Of a stretch of DNA of 53,369 nucleotides, positions 11,449 through 21,652 are shown piece by piece. Origin of the DNA: Fragilaria crotonensis (taxonomy: Eukaryota > Bacillariophyta > Fragilariophyceae > Fragilariales > Fragilariaceae); contig JAKSYS010000431.1 in assembly GCA_022925895.1 (NCBI GenBank), positions 1-53,369 on the forward strand. The letters run 5' to 3'. The stretch's first letter is position 1. Each line of letters starts with the position of its first letter. The notes below the pieces were generated by a model, which saw only the letters and a list, made by a program, of their open reading frames with translations, was not told the DNA's origin and made no database searches. The position numbers and the translations under genes are program-made.

Positions 11449-12654
11449 CTCTAGGGTAGACCAGCACAATAACAACATTTGCAGATGTTGTAATTTGAAC
11501 AATACAATGCTAGTAGTTAGGATGACATGGTCTAATCCCCTTGACGTTAACCACCCCAACAATAACCTTCTGATGTCAATGACAGAACTGCCAGAAAGGT
11601 CATTGCAATGACAACCATGCATGAGACAAATGACATTTACATATGGAAGGGACACAGGTTCTGGCAGAAACTAACCAATCAGCTTTCAACGTGAATGGTT
11701 GCTACCACCAACAAATTTGGAACCTGGAGCAAGCAAAGTCTTGGGCCCTTGGAGCAGAGGACCTTATGCATTCAAGGGGTGATCAAGTGGCATCAATGAC
11801 AAAAACGACATCCATCACCTTGATGTCAGTACTCCAAGCAATGTAGACAAGTACCAGGTACTTCAATCAACAAGACAACCATGCAGCAGTATGCATGATT
11901 TGACACCAACTCTGACATAGATGGCATTGGCAACTGGTGTAAAAGGTGCCTCAAAAATAAAGGAGGACTTCATCAATGAACTCCTTACATGCAACTGTGC
12001 TGCAGAAGGGTTACTAGATGGCATGTGCACCATTAATGCGAAGGCAGGTACTAGTCGCTGGAAATGGGATGACAACCAGGGCATCATCATACATTTGTTC
12101 CACGTACCCAGTTCCAATTAAAATACCAGACGGACATGTCCATGATCTCCAAAGCATGCCCACAACATAAGGCAAGAAACCCAGAGAAAGAGCTGACAAC
12201 ATCAACAACAGGTCAGAGAAAGCACCAATGGAAAATAGTGCAAACTTGCTGGGAATGCAACAGACACCAATCAATGCCGGATCAACCTGAGGCCTAGTAA
12301 CAACGCCTTGTTTGCACTAGCACCCGGATGCACACAGTTTAACACCTTCTGCACAGATCCTAGCATAGATGACCCTTAAGACAACCTCATTGCACCATTG
12401 CCAAATGAAATAATTTTGGATGATGAGAGTGACAAATCATGAAAACCCGGTGCCGTCCCTGTGGTGAAAGTGTTCGCGGAAACCGCCGCAGATGTCAACA
12501 TCACAAGGAAAGAGACCCTGACCATGACAAACAATGATGATGAGTGACAACATGCATTGGAAATGACTAAGTTGCTTTCACTCCACGAAACGTGTGAACA
12601 AAGGACCTAATCCCTAAATGATCCTCACAGTACTATATCTAAAACCTCTGATCT

Positions 12655-12904
12655 CAGATCATTTATCACAGAGTGATTCCCACAGGAGTTGCGGTACCAG
12701 AGGCTGAATTGACATGCAAATTTGTCATTTTGTATTTGATTGCAAAATCCATGGAAGGGTCCCATCAGCACTGCCTGAACCATCATGTGAAAACCAAATC
12801 AAACTGATCTTTGAAAGATCAAAGTCTGTGCTCAGATGATTCATCAATGCATGATTCCCACAAGAGTTGCAGAGCAAAGAGTGAACTGACATGCGCACCA
12901 TACT
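12655..12904 (+). repeat. diverged internal duplication in the hAT element
   Basis: A stretch starting TCAGATCATTTATCACAGAG at about 12,654 and containing GATTCCCACAGGAGTTGC recurs about 180 bp on, as TCAGATGATTCATCAATGCA and GATTCCCACAAGAGTTGC (about 12,834-12,904). The two copies differ at many positions, so the duplication is older than the termini look. Confidence 0.65.
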
Positions 12905-13297
12905 AGTTGGGAATTTGATGATCTGACAGCTGCTCAATGGGTTTTCATCATGCAGTCCTACAAATGGCTGAGCATCTTATCGGATACATGACAATGATTC
13001 TATCACATGATGCTTTGCAATGATTGTGATTCCTTTGTTATACTTTTAGTTTAACATGCAGAGGCCAGAGGCCTATTTGATACTGTGGTGTCTCTTAATT
13101 GTTACTCAATACTGTTGGGCTGTGCTGTATTTTAAAAATTGTAATTTATTTGATTCCATTCTTATACACATATTTACATTTGTATTTTCAACATTTTGTA
13201 GTTCGTACACTTCCATCCTCATGGCATCACTATAATGCTCTGCACTGTGCACTTCGCTACAGTGCACTCGAGTACAGGAATCATTGCGCGACACCGC

Positions 13298-13431
13298 GCG
13301 GTCGGGTAAAACGTCGGGTAAAAAGTGCGATTCTCTTACCCGTACCCGTACCCGACTCCTGCGGTCACTACCCGTACCCGCACCCTGATCCGCGGGTACG
13401 GGTGCGGGTACGGGTAAATCCGCGGATCGGG
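13298..13431 (-). repeat. right subterminal CCCGTA cluster
   Basis: CGGGTAAA and TACCCG/CGGGTA words recur through this stretch, next to the right inverted repeat. They mirror the cluster at 10,823-10,889. Confidence 0.8.
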
Positions 13432-13449
13432 TACCCGTGCATGACTCTG
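13432..13449 (-). repeat. right terminal inverted repeat of the hAT element
   Basis: TACCCGTGCATGACTCTG is the exact reverse complement of 10,760-10,777. Confidence 0.93.
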
Positions 13450-13457
13450 ATCCCAGG
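13450..13457. repeat. 8-bp target site duplication, right copy (hAT)
   Basis: ATCCCAGG, identical to 10,752-10,759, directly abuts the right inverted repeat. Confidence 0.93.
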
Positions 13458-15072
13458 TACTGTACCTACAGCTCCGTAATCCTCGCCATGTACAGCAAAA
13501 GTACCAATGTACATACTGTATGTACAAGAGGCACCTATAAATAGGACATACTTGTACTCGTCTACATGTACACTGTACTTGTACTCCATTACAATACCAA
13601 GTACGAGAACCAGACATCCTGTGGTTTGGTGCATGGTGCATGGCACAGCGAGTCTTGCTTGCTACTGTAGTACGACATGACAACGCAGCAGTACCTGGTA
13701 CTTGTACTTGGAGTCTTGGAGAGTCCGACGCAAGAAGTCTTTTTATCGAGCTCTAAAAGCTGGTACTGTGTACTGTATTCTGGATACTACTCGGAGTACT
13801 TGTAGTTGTGAAATAGACACAACAGTTCAATCTTTTTACAGTACATCGCACTCTTCGGTGAATACCAGTCGGTACTACTGGTACCCAGACGGCTTACTGC
13901 AGTTACGGAGCACAACTTGGGTACTCGTACTACCGGTAGTTACAGTACTTGACTAACCACTACCGACCATGGAGTAAAACAATGGTCATTATCTCACATG
14001 ACTACCAGGTACCATGAATATCATGCACATGGGAGGATTTTTACGTGTTCAGACTATCAGACACGCACCACTGCTGAACTTCAGATACGCACCACCGCTG
14101 AACTTAAGTGATGATAAACCTAGCAATCTTCCGAAGTTGAGAGTATGGTCATGAAATTCCTGTTCAGCAACTCATCCCTTCGCACTGTCGATGATTGATT
14201 GAGAAGAGTGTACTAAGAAGAATCTGAAATTCTTCTGGAGTTGCCACACCAACATGGGGTCAATGCAGGTATAGTTTGATGAACCAATTTTTGAAAGAAG
14301 GCAACAAGCTCCTTAGCATCAGCTCTATGGAATACTTGCTGTGCAAGAATAGGAAATTCTGGTGTTGCACTTGGTGCACGGACGATAGCACCTCAACTTG
14401 GCACTTGGTGCTGCTGCTACTAACACTGCTTCACAGTCTGAAACCAACATGGATTGACATGCATAGCTATGAGTTAACACAAATCACACACTAGATTAAG
14501 AAGTGTCACAGATGCAGTGAATCTTTGGTTGGGGGGCATTGAGAGGTGGGTTCTCTCAAAGGCAAAGACTGACGGTCTCATCAAAGCTTTGAAGAACAGG
14601 AAGTGATCATAGTAAAGGTGTGCAATCCTTGAAATAGCGTGGACAACCTATGTTGCGGGTCACATCTATATATATTTGTGTTGTGAGTGAGCTTTATTCA
14701 ATAGGACTACATTTGTATCATCTAGTGCATGCCGACCATTGTCATTGATGTCATCACCAGTTAAAAAAAATAAAGTGACAACTCGTTAAACAATGCAAGA
14801 CCGTCCCACTGCCAAGTTTTAAAAACTGAACTTCAAATGATGTCCGACTGAACACTGGACATATTGTCCCGAGAATCAGGGGTTTCTCCATTATTCCTTG
14901 ACCAGCATTTGCACAATGCAAGCGTCACCCAACTTGTTGTTGTATGGTTTCATTCATGCCCTACAGTGGTACTCTGAGCTCTGAGTACATCGTACCGCAG
15001 CCGCAGCCTCCGTTCCGAAAGGACCAAATGAATATCTCTAAACGGAGGAGAAGTAAACAGTCTCAATTTCTA
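13458..15072. other. intergenic, GTAC-rich, no supported gene
   Basis: From 13,458 to about 13,960 the DNA is full of GTAC-containing words and short palindromes. The open frames there are low-complexity. A 24-bp direct repeat in tandem (CAGACACGCACCACTGCTGA...) lies at 14,058-14,105. No RNA gene or conserved coding segment was recognised between 14,100 and 15,070. Confidence 0.5.
14058..14105 (+). repeat. 24-bp tandem direct repeat, two copies
   Basis: Units 14,058-14,081 and 14,082-14,105 differ at two bases. No function is apparent. Confidence 0.8.
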
Positions 15073-16204
15073 CTAGCTAGTAGGGTAAGAGCAATCATAA
15101 ACTAAAATCTTAGCTTCGATTTCGCCGGAAACGCTAGCAACATAATGGCCAGCTAATCCCATTCCAGCGACTGTAGGACTTGAAAAGGCAATCATATCAG
15201 CTGGGACAACAAGACCGTACACGAACTTGGAACGAACAGTATCAATGAGCATGGATGCGATTCCCTCTCTTCGGCATTTCTGATGAACCCAAATCTTGTG
15301 TATCCCAAGCATTGCCTTCAAGCTATCTGTACTTCTCTCTGAACGCGATTCCAGCACGAACGCTTTTGTGATGTTTTCTGCAGTTGCCATTCCCAGCACT
15401 TTCTTGTTCCGAATAAAGAGATATGCAGTCTTTTCGGACTCGTTCTCGTTTTCGATTGTCGGGACAAACCCGAGGTCACTGTCGACGATAGACTCAACGC
15501 ATTTCACTTTTGCCGCAGCTCAGCTGTCGGACGGTCGAACCTAGAAAATTAACAAGCGTCCATATGTACTGTTAACAAAAATCGTTAAAAGGCACACCAT
15601 TTTGAATACAAGTGCGTGGGCCTCACCTCAGCAACGACACCTTGTTTTCCCTGGCCACCACTCTAGCATTCTTGACAGAAAATGTGACACCGTGTAGGAA
15701 ATCTCGGCACGCCTTTCGATGTTCCTTGGCATCTTCCGAAAGACCATGAACACAGAGCATTCCGCATGTATTACAGATTGTTTGCTTCCCAAAGTCACGT
15801 TGGCCCAAATCGAGGTACAATTGTTTGAGTTTCAGAGAGATCTTGTGCTTTTTTGATGCACGAGCATCCTGATTCGTGCGAACAGATAGGGGTGTGACTG
15901 CAGTCGACGTATGGTCAGCTGGGATTGTTTGTTCGTTGGATGGTAGCGTCTCCATCGATATATCGAGCGTTTGATCTGGAGGTTTCGTGTCGCTTGTATG
16001 ACCGTCATTGACAAGCGTCGTGTCGAGAGGTCGACTCTTTCCCAACCCTCCCACTCTCTGACTCTTAATCGTGCAGAAAAACGATTTCATTGTGGCACGC
16101 TGGGCCATGAAAAGCCTCGTCTCTCCACGCGTACCATTGGACAATCGCAGAGCACTAGCAGCCCGTCGCTTTTTGCTGCATTCTGATGACAAAGATTTCC
16201 CCAT
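15073..16204 (-). CDS. ESCO/Eco1-type cohesin N-acetyltransferase, two exons
   Basis: Exon 1 (16,204-15,627) starts at an ATG and has a basic N-terminus with a KSFF motif, then the family zinc finger (QLYLDLGQRDFGKQTICNTC, followed by a Cys/His-containing helix and RDFLHGVTF). The intron has GTGAGG and TTTCTAG ends. Exon 2 (15,540-15,073) is the GNAT acetyltransferase with GIHKIWVHQKCRREGIASML (acetyl-CoA loop), RSKFVYGLVV, and FSSPTVAGMGLAGHYV near the C-terminus. ESCO enzymes acetylate SMC3 in the nucleus and so establish sister-chromatid cohesion. The zinc finger plus acetyltransferase order is the family signature. One A appears to be missing in an A run near 15,508-15,511, without which exon 2 hits a stop. 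I treat it as a homopolymer error. About 345 residues, compact as in other protists. Confidence 0.88.
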
Positions 16205-17179
16205 TGTTATAACTCTCGTGACGGATTACAAAGTGGACAAATCAACAGAACGGTGAAGCTACAACACAATATGGACAGTTGACTAATGTTCAATCCGCTT
16301 TGGCACATAGCTTATCGGCATTCATGGTGATGCGTTTGATGTGATGTTGTGAAGTCGGTCACAACGCGGGCACTGTGGCGTCTGACTGTGAAGTTCAAAC
16401 GTTTCACGGATCGTACTGGAGTACGAGTACTGGAACACTGAAGTACTGAATTTTGTCGAGTTGTATGACGTGCTACAGAGAATACTTTTGGCGCGCAACG
16501 ACACCAGTATGAATATACTGTGCTAAAATTACTGATCAAGTAGTACTGTACATCATGTATACGGACTACGGACTCTCCAAGCACATACGTGTCTGTGTAT
16601 TGTATACAGTTTGTGCCATGCAGTCATGCAGCTATGCAGGATACAAAACGACCTTGACATAATCTCTGAAACTCAGAATGTCGCACATGGAGACATTCAG
16701 AAAGAATCGATGCGACGCAATTGTTCTCGAAGTTGAAGCATCTGCGACGTGGCCAACCCAACCACGTCGACTCGAGCCTTGACATCTTTTGACGTACGTG
16801 GCTCAAGCAAGACACTTTTCGCGTCATGCACTGCACAGGCATGGTTGCTGATATGAGACTAAACGTCAGCTGGTTTTGCGATCTACTGTTAGTGCATGGT
16901 CCAGTACCGATGTCCACGACTTCGCGTCCCAGACGAACTCTATTGCTCTCGAGAATGGCGTAGCACCTAATGCGTTGCGGATAAGGACAAAAGGAGATTA
17001 GGGCGAGGTTCGGCAGTACCATGGTGATGCTTAGTACATGTATGAGACTAAGGCATAAAGATGATGACACCTGGGGTGTTGGCCATTTACTTAGCAGTCG
17101 TACCTCCATCGATATGGTATATAATACTAGCCCTTTTTACAACGCTTTTCATGAATTGGCTCACCCGCATATGTAATCG
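16205..17179. other. intergenic with a possible methyltransferase relic
   Basis: This holds the ESCO promoter side (16,205-16,330) and a GTAC-rich stretch (16,400-16,620). A minus-strand open region (17,109-16,624) is listed separately. Confidence 0.5.
16624..17109 (-). pseudogene. possible PRMT-like methyltransferase fragment
   Basis: The minus-strand frame contains RIRCYAILESNRVRLGREVV followed by DIGTGPCTNS. This resembles the SAM-binding motif I region of protein arginine methyltransferases (a helix R..Y..AI..N, then VVDIGTG). A second frame, near 16,830-16,700, reads LEPRTSKDVKARVDVVGLAT and also looks coding. No start, no double-E loop and no barrel domain are visible. It is either a decayed gene fragment or a chance match. 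Confidence 0.3.
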
Positions 17180-18347
17180 TCACCGTTCGTCGTGTGCATC
17201 AATATCTGACCGTGCTTTATCTGTCACATCTGCTTTCTGAGCGATTAGTGGCTTGCTATACAAGCCTGGGGTATTCGCTTCCGATTCCAACTTTGAGGAG
17301 ATGGGCCTAGAACAAAACTTCACATCACGACGTCGTATCGTTCGGCATAGATCCGGTCTATCTTTCTGGAAACTTTCGTGCGTGTATCCTCCACGTGCTG
17401 ACCCCGTCGATATTAGTTCGAAACCATAAAGGTTGAGCTGTCTCTTGAATGATGACAATCGGCTCTGTTTGAAGTACTTTGGGACAATCTCCTTAAAAAA
17501 ACGAGCGGGCTTACGAATCTCGAAGGCTTTTCCGTCATTTGTAAACGCAATGATATCATCCTGTCCAGCCTTCTCAGTTTCGGTCAATAGTCGGTGGAGC
17601 TTCTCCGGAAATGGCTCAATCAAACCTCTATTTCCTGCAGCCTTGAGTTCCTCGTCAGGATCAATCATTCTCCTGTTTCCAGGGAAGGGTATGGAGGTAA
17701 AGTCAGGATGACTACCCATTGACAAGAGGCGAGAAGCGACTTGACTTGAATAGAGGGCATTGGCTTCATTCGGTATGAATGTTGTTGCAGTCGACATTGC
17801 TGCATTGCTCGATTGGCCCGGCAATAGTGATGGATCCACCAAATGGTGAGGTGACAGGTTGTGATTGAGAAGGAACATCTGGTGTTGAGGACTCGCGTAG
17901 TTTTCCTGCAGATAGGCATCTGGCTGAGCCTGCTGCATGTGCGCATGTTGCAGCGGTGTCGGTATTTCCTGTGCCATACCTTGACGATGAGCCTCTACCA
18001 GCGTCCCGTGTAGTTGCGGGTTCGGAGGAGGGGGAGACGGCATTGCTGACGATCCAGAATAGTTGAGCTCACCTGGCAGCATCATATCTGAAGGAAAATT
18101 GAACGACTGAGGATCCACAGTCCGACTTACTATTCCAGAGGGATTGTTAAGCAAGTAGGAAGCAATAAATTCTGCGTTTGACTGCACATTCAACCTCAAT
18201 TGGTTTATCTCATGCTGTTGCTGTCGAGTTTGCTGGAGCAGGAAGCAACATTTTGTTGGTCATCCCCGTCCCGAAATCGATATTGATATCATCATCGTCT
18301 TCTGAGTCGATTCTCCGGTTGGAATCCATAGTACTCGAGTATTGCAT
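17180..18347 (-). CDS. heat shock factor-type transcription factor (HSF 2 of 2)
   Basis: A 339-codon open frame (18,199-17,180) carries an intact HSF DNA-binding domain at about 17,617-17,324: GLIEPFPEKLHRLLTETEKA, FEIRKPARFFKEIVPKYF, then QSRLSSFKRQLNLYGFEL. The long N-terminus is Pro/Gln/His/Ser-rich. About 50 basic residues follow the domain; no coiled coil is evident. This frame has no ATG before 18,085, yet its codon pattern continues upstream. An acidic stretch with ATG at 18,347 and 18,329 (MDSNRRIDSEDDDDINIDFG) joins it if one extra base, or two missing, is allowed near 18,240-18,270. I therefore extend the gene to 18,347. It is very close in layout and sequence to the HSF at 9,172-10,069, so the two are probably tandem-family paralogues. 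Confidence 0.88.
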
Positions 18348-19559
18348 ATGTTGTGCTGCCAAAACAAACAGATCAAATGTATGGGATAACATCGAAATGA
18401 AAGAATTCATGACGAGATTGATGGGAAGGGTATCTTGATTGGTGGTTTCAGATCCTCGTAAAATCCGTACCGACAAAATTAGAATTATTGCGAAGTACAA
18501 CGACACGCACATCAAATGTCTTTTTAGTTCAATCGATACTGCCCTAAATCTTTTTGTCGGAAAGGGCCCCTGCGACTCAAGTTCGTACTGGGGTTAAAAC
18601 AGAAATTGACTCATTGATAGTACGAAGATAAGGAGAATCGATACACTCTTACGTGCGAAAGCACTCTGCTGAGGAAGGATTGCAAATTTTCACGGATTAC
18701 TTAAAGTTCCCATGTCATTTCGCCGAAACGTCACTAGGTTTGAATACAATCATGAGGAAAGATACATACCACATCTACCCCACGCTGACATAGGCGAGGG
18801 AGTATCATCAGTTCTACAGCGTTGTCAGTCAGTAAACAAGCATGAATGAAGGAGCACACTACCCCAGCCAAGACCTCATCCCAGAGGGTAAGAGGAGGGA
18901 GTTGACTGGCTGGAAACAACAAGAAGTGACAAACAGTTGTTTCTCAGCTTCCATGGCAGCGCCAAGACCCACAGCCATGCAGCCCTTGAATGCTAAATTA
19001 GCATCACAGCTACTTATAGTACACAAGTTCACCAGCATGTTGGGTACTCTGTAGTGAGTATGGAGAACCTGGAAACTGAAATCTGACATTTGAGAAATCA
19101 CGAAAATAAATGTTTGTCCTTTGTGGGTGTGGTATACTGACAACATTTTCAATGGATGAAACAAGAGAGCCATGCAGTGCAAAATACCACCAGCCAAAGT
19201 GGTGAAGATACCTCAAAAATACCCCAGCAATTTAAATCAGAGATACAAATTAGTGCTTATTCCTGTCATATTAGTCCTTGGTACTAAATTCCCTCCATGG
19301 TGACATTATATGAGTATTGTGGTGATATGGAAGTCTTCCAACAGTGTCTCAATCAAGAAAGAATGATAAAATGATAGTACCAAAATGGTATGATGATACA
19401 TTGATGCAAGTTCCATTGTCAATAGCCCATCAAGTGCCTCTGCCATCAAAATTTTGAAGCAGCGGAGTGCAAAGCCACACTTTGATTAGACTTCACAAGT
19501 TGTGTGTGCTGCTGCTGTTGGAAGATTCATTGATGAATCAAGTACATGCACCCATGGGA
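18348..19559. other. intergenic between HSF 2 and the large transposon
   Basis: No gene is supported. Open frames at 18,734-19,216 are in low-complexity AT-rich DNA with no motif. The HSF promoter should lie just above 18,347. Confidence 0.5.
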
Positions 19560-19585
19560 TACATCGGAAGGTGGCGGGTTTTACA
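19560..19585 (+). repeat. left 26-bp terminal inverted repeat
   Basis: Perfect inverted match to 32,204-32,229. Beyond 26 bp the two sides diverge. A GTACC-T-run-GGGTCCAGTAC motif follows at 19,606-19,632 and again at 19,713-19,739, a possible subterminal repeat. Confidence 0.88.
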
Positions 19586-19973
19586 CGCAATATATTTAGT
19601 GCAGTGTACCATTTTTTTTTGGGTCCAGTACACCCTGTAAAAATTTATTACACCGTTGCATGCGCACGTGCATGTAATATGTGTTTTACATGTAAATTTG
19701 CTGTTGCTCACTGTACCATTTTTTCTTGGGTCCAGTACAGTCCCATACCTCTTCATGGTACACAAAGTATTCTCCGGTTGGCATACTCTTGCATTTGTTC
19801 GTGTACCGTCGGAACATTACTGTTCATTAGGTGTAGCATCAACTTTCAAGAGTCGTTACAGTACCACAGTATTACACCTGCCAACCAGTGCTTCACTGGA
19901 GTATGAGTCGTCAATTGCGGTTGATTCAACTACTAGCTAGTAGTAACGTTTCTTTCCATCAATTGGCTGCTAT

Positions 19974-21652
19974 CTACAACTCGATGAATGCGTTGATCTT
20001 CGGTCGATTTGCACGTTCCACAGCCCTCTGCACAGCACTCGGATCCATTTCTCTCATTCGTGTTCCACCTCCAACCCGTTCCCTCAGACTCTTGAGTACC
20101 CATTCCTCTGCATCCCTCGCATTCCTACTCTTCCTGTCGTCTTCCACAATTCCACCCAACATGTTGAACATTTCTATTCCTTCGTCACTCCAGCCTCCGT
20201 ATTCAGAGGAGGAATCTTCGTTCTTCGTGTATTTCCCCACCATACGTGGTGTCCTCGGTTCCCCCCTCCTATCTTCATGATATCTCTTAATCCACTTGTC
20301 TATGTACGCATCATAAAGTAGTAGGGCAAATGCCTCGTCAGAAACGGTGACTATGGCATTACCCGTGTCTTGATGTTGCATCAGAAATTGTAGACCTGTA
20401 CTTCTTCCTTGATCCCCATGCTCTCATTCCGCACACGGTTTGCAGAAACTCCCCAACAAACCACAAGAAAGCCTCCTTTTCCTCCGGTGTCTGTGACTGA
20501 CGCAGTTTGCAAAGCACTTGGAAAGAATATGGAGGAGGCTCAACTTCATCTCTATGATCCTTCATCTTCAGTAGCTTCATGACCGCTTCCGATGCAGACT
20601 GTGAGCACGTGCTCCGCTTGGTGTTGAGGGCTCCAGTAACGATGGTCTTGTACATTCTCACGAAGTGATTCACATTGGGTGGTTTTTCTTGAGCGATCAC
20701 AACTTCCATCACCTTCTCCATGTGTTCTTCACAGGTAATGAATTTCACCACACGAAAGATGACAGTCTTCACCAGAACTTGTATGCGCTCCTGGTACTCT
20801 TCGAAGTTGCAGTCCTGGCGGTTCTGTACGACATGTGTCTCTGCTTTTTGGCGATGAAGTTCCATGCGGAGGTCCTTCGTCCAGCCATTCCTGGTGTCGT
20901 GCTTGTATGAAGAGTCGGGTTGCTGTTGCTGCTGATGGATGCTGTCCATTGGTAACAATGGAGTAGCCGCCGCCAACTTGGTCTCCAACACGGTCGTTTC
21001 CACCAGTTTGGTGGCCTCTGAATGGAGGCCCTCCATGGTTGACAGACCATCCGGTACCAAGGTGGTTGCGACGTCCGCCGTCAACAATGGTATGGTCTCT
21101 GGATGGAGGCCTTCCATTGTTGACAACAATGCATCGTCCTGCAGTTCCAGCTTCTTGGCCATGTCCGATTTCCACCAATGGTTGGTCTCTGGATGGAGGC
21201 CTTCCGTTGTCGACAACAATGTGTCGTCCTGCAGTTCCAGCTTCTTGGCCACGTCTGATTTCCACCAATGGTTGGTCTCTGGATGGAGGCCTTGTTCCAT
21301 TGCGGATATCGATGACAGCACCTCCGAGTTCACTGTTAGTAGCACTTCCGTCCAACTCCTCATCTGCCTCTTCCTCGACGCTTGAGTCATCTCCGTCCTC
21401 TCCGCTAGTCTCATCGTTCTTATGTCTAACGGCAGAAGGTCCGCTTTGGTCTTCCACGACAGCTTCTGCCAGCAATTGTGCTTCTTTGTCCGCCTTGTCA
21501 TGGGTACCCTTGTTGACATTGGATTCTTTATCTAAATCACTTACTGTTTTCTTATGGATCTTACTTCCTCCTCTAGCGTTTCCCTTTTTTCTTTGTTGCG
21601 GGTCCTTGTTTTCAGCATCCGACCGCTTCCTCTTTTGTTGTCTGGAGCTCAT
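19974..21652 (-). CDS. transposon accessory protein of unknown function
   Basis: ATG at 21,652 opens a lysine-rich, then acidic N-terminus (KRKRSD..., KKG..., EEEADEELDG), probably nuclear. The coding pattern then moves to another frame near 21,340 and runs on through three 30-residue tandem repeats (GLHPETNHWWKSDVAKKLEL core), a helical part with EEHMEKVMEVVI and CSQSASEAVMKLLKM, and FLWFVGEFLQTVCGMRAW. Near 20,380 the frame changes again to a C-terminal part containing VSDEAFALLLYDAYIDKW and ending at 19,974. It is not recognised. Its place next to a transposase inside the same inverted repeats suggests a second transposon-encoded protein, as CACTA-type elements have. Two frame changes mean the copy is damaged or the sequence has errors. 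Confidence 0.55.
21094..21300 (-). repeat. 90-bp tandem repeat inside the accessory gene
   Basis: GGTCTCTGGATGGAGGCCTT recurs at 21,094, 21,184 and 21,274, a 90-bp period. It encodes the GLHPETNHWWKSD repeats; a weaker unit precedes it near 21,010. The period is a multiple of three, so copy number can change without breaking the frame. Confidence 0.88.

Larger units (their letters stand above)
10760..13449. mobile_element. hAT-like DNA transposon, non-autonomous, 2,690 bp
   Basis: The ends are an exact 18-bp inverted repeat, CAGAGTCATGCACGGGTA (10,760-10,777, and its complement at 13,432-13,449), flanked by the 8-bp duplication ATCCCAGG. The CAGAG terminus and 8-bp duplication fit the hAT superfamily. 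Just inside both ends are dense CCCGTA/TACGGG clusters (10,823-10,889 and 13,298-13,436). Such subterminal repeats are known binding sites for hAT transposases. No hAT transposase (BED finger, RW motif or C-terminal dimerisation domain) is visible, so the copy probably depends on an enzyme made elsewhere. The interior has a gag-like coding remnant near 11,151 and a diverged internal duplication near 12,650-12,900. The perfect ends and duplication suggest fairly recent insertion. Confidence 0.9.
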
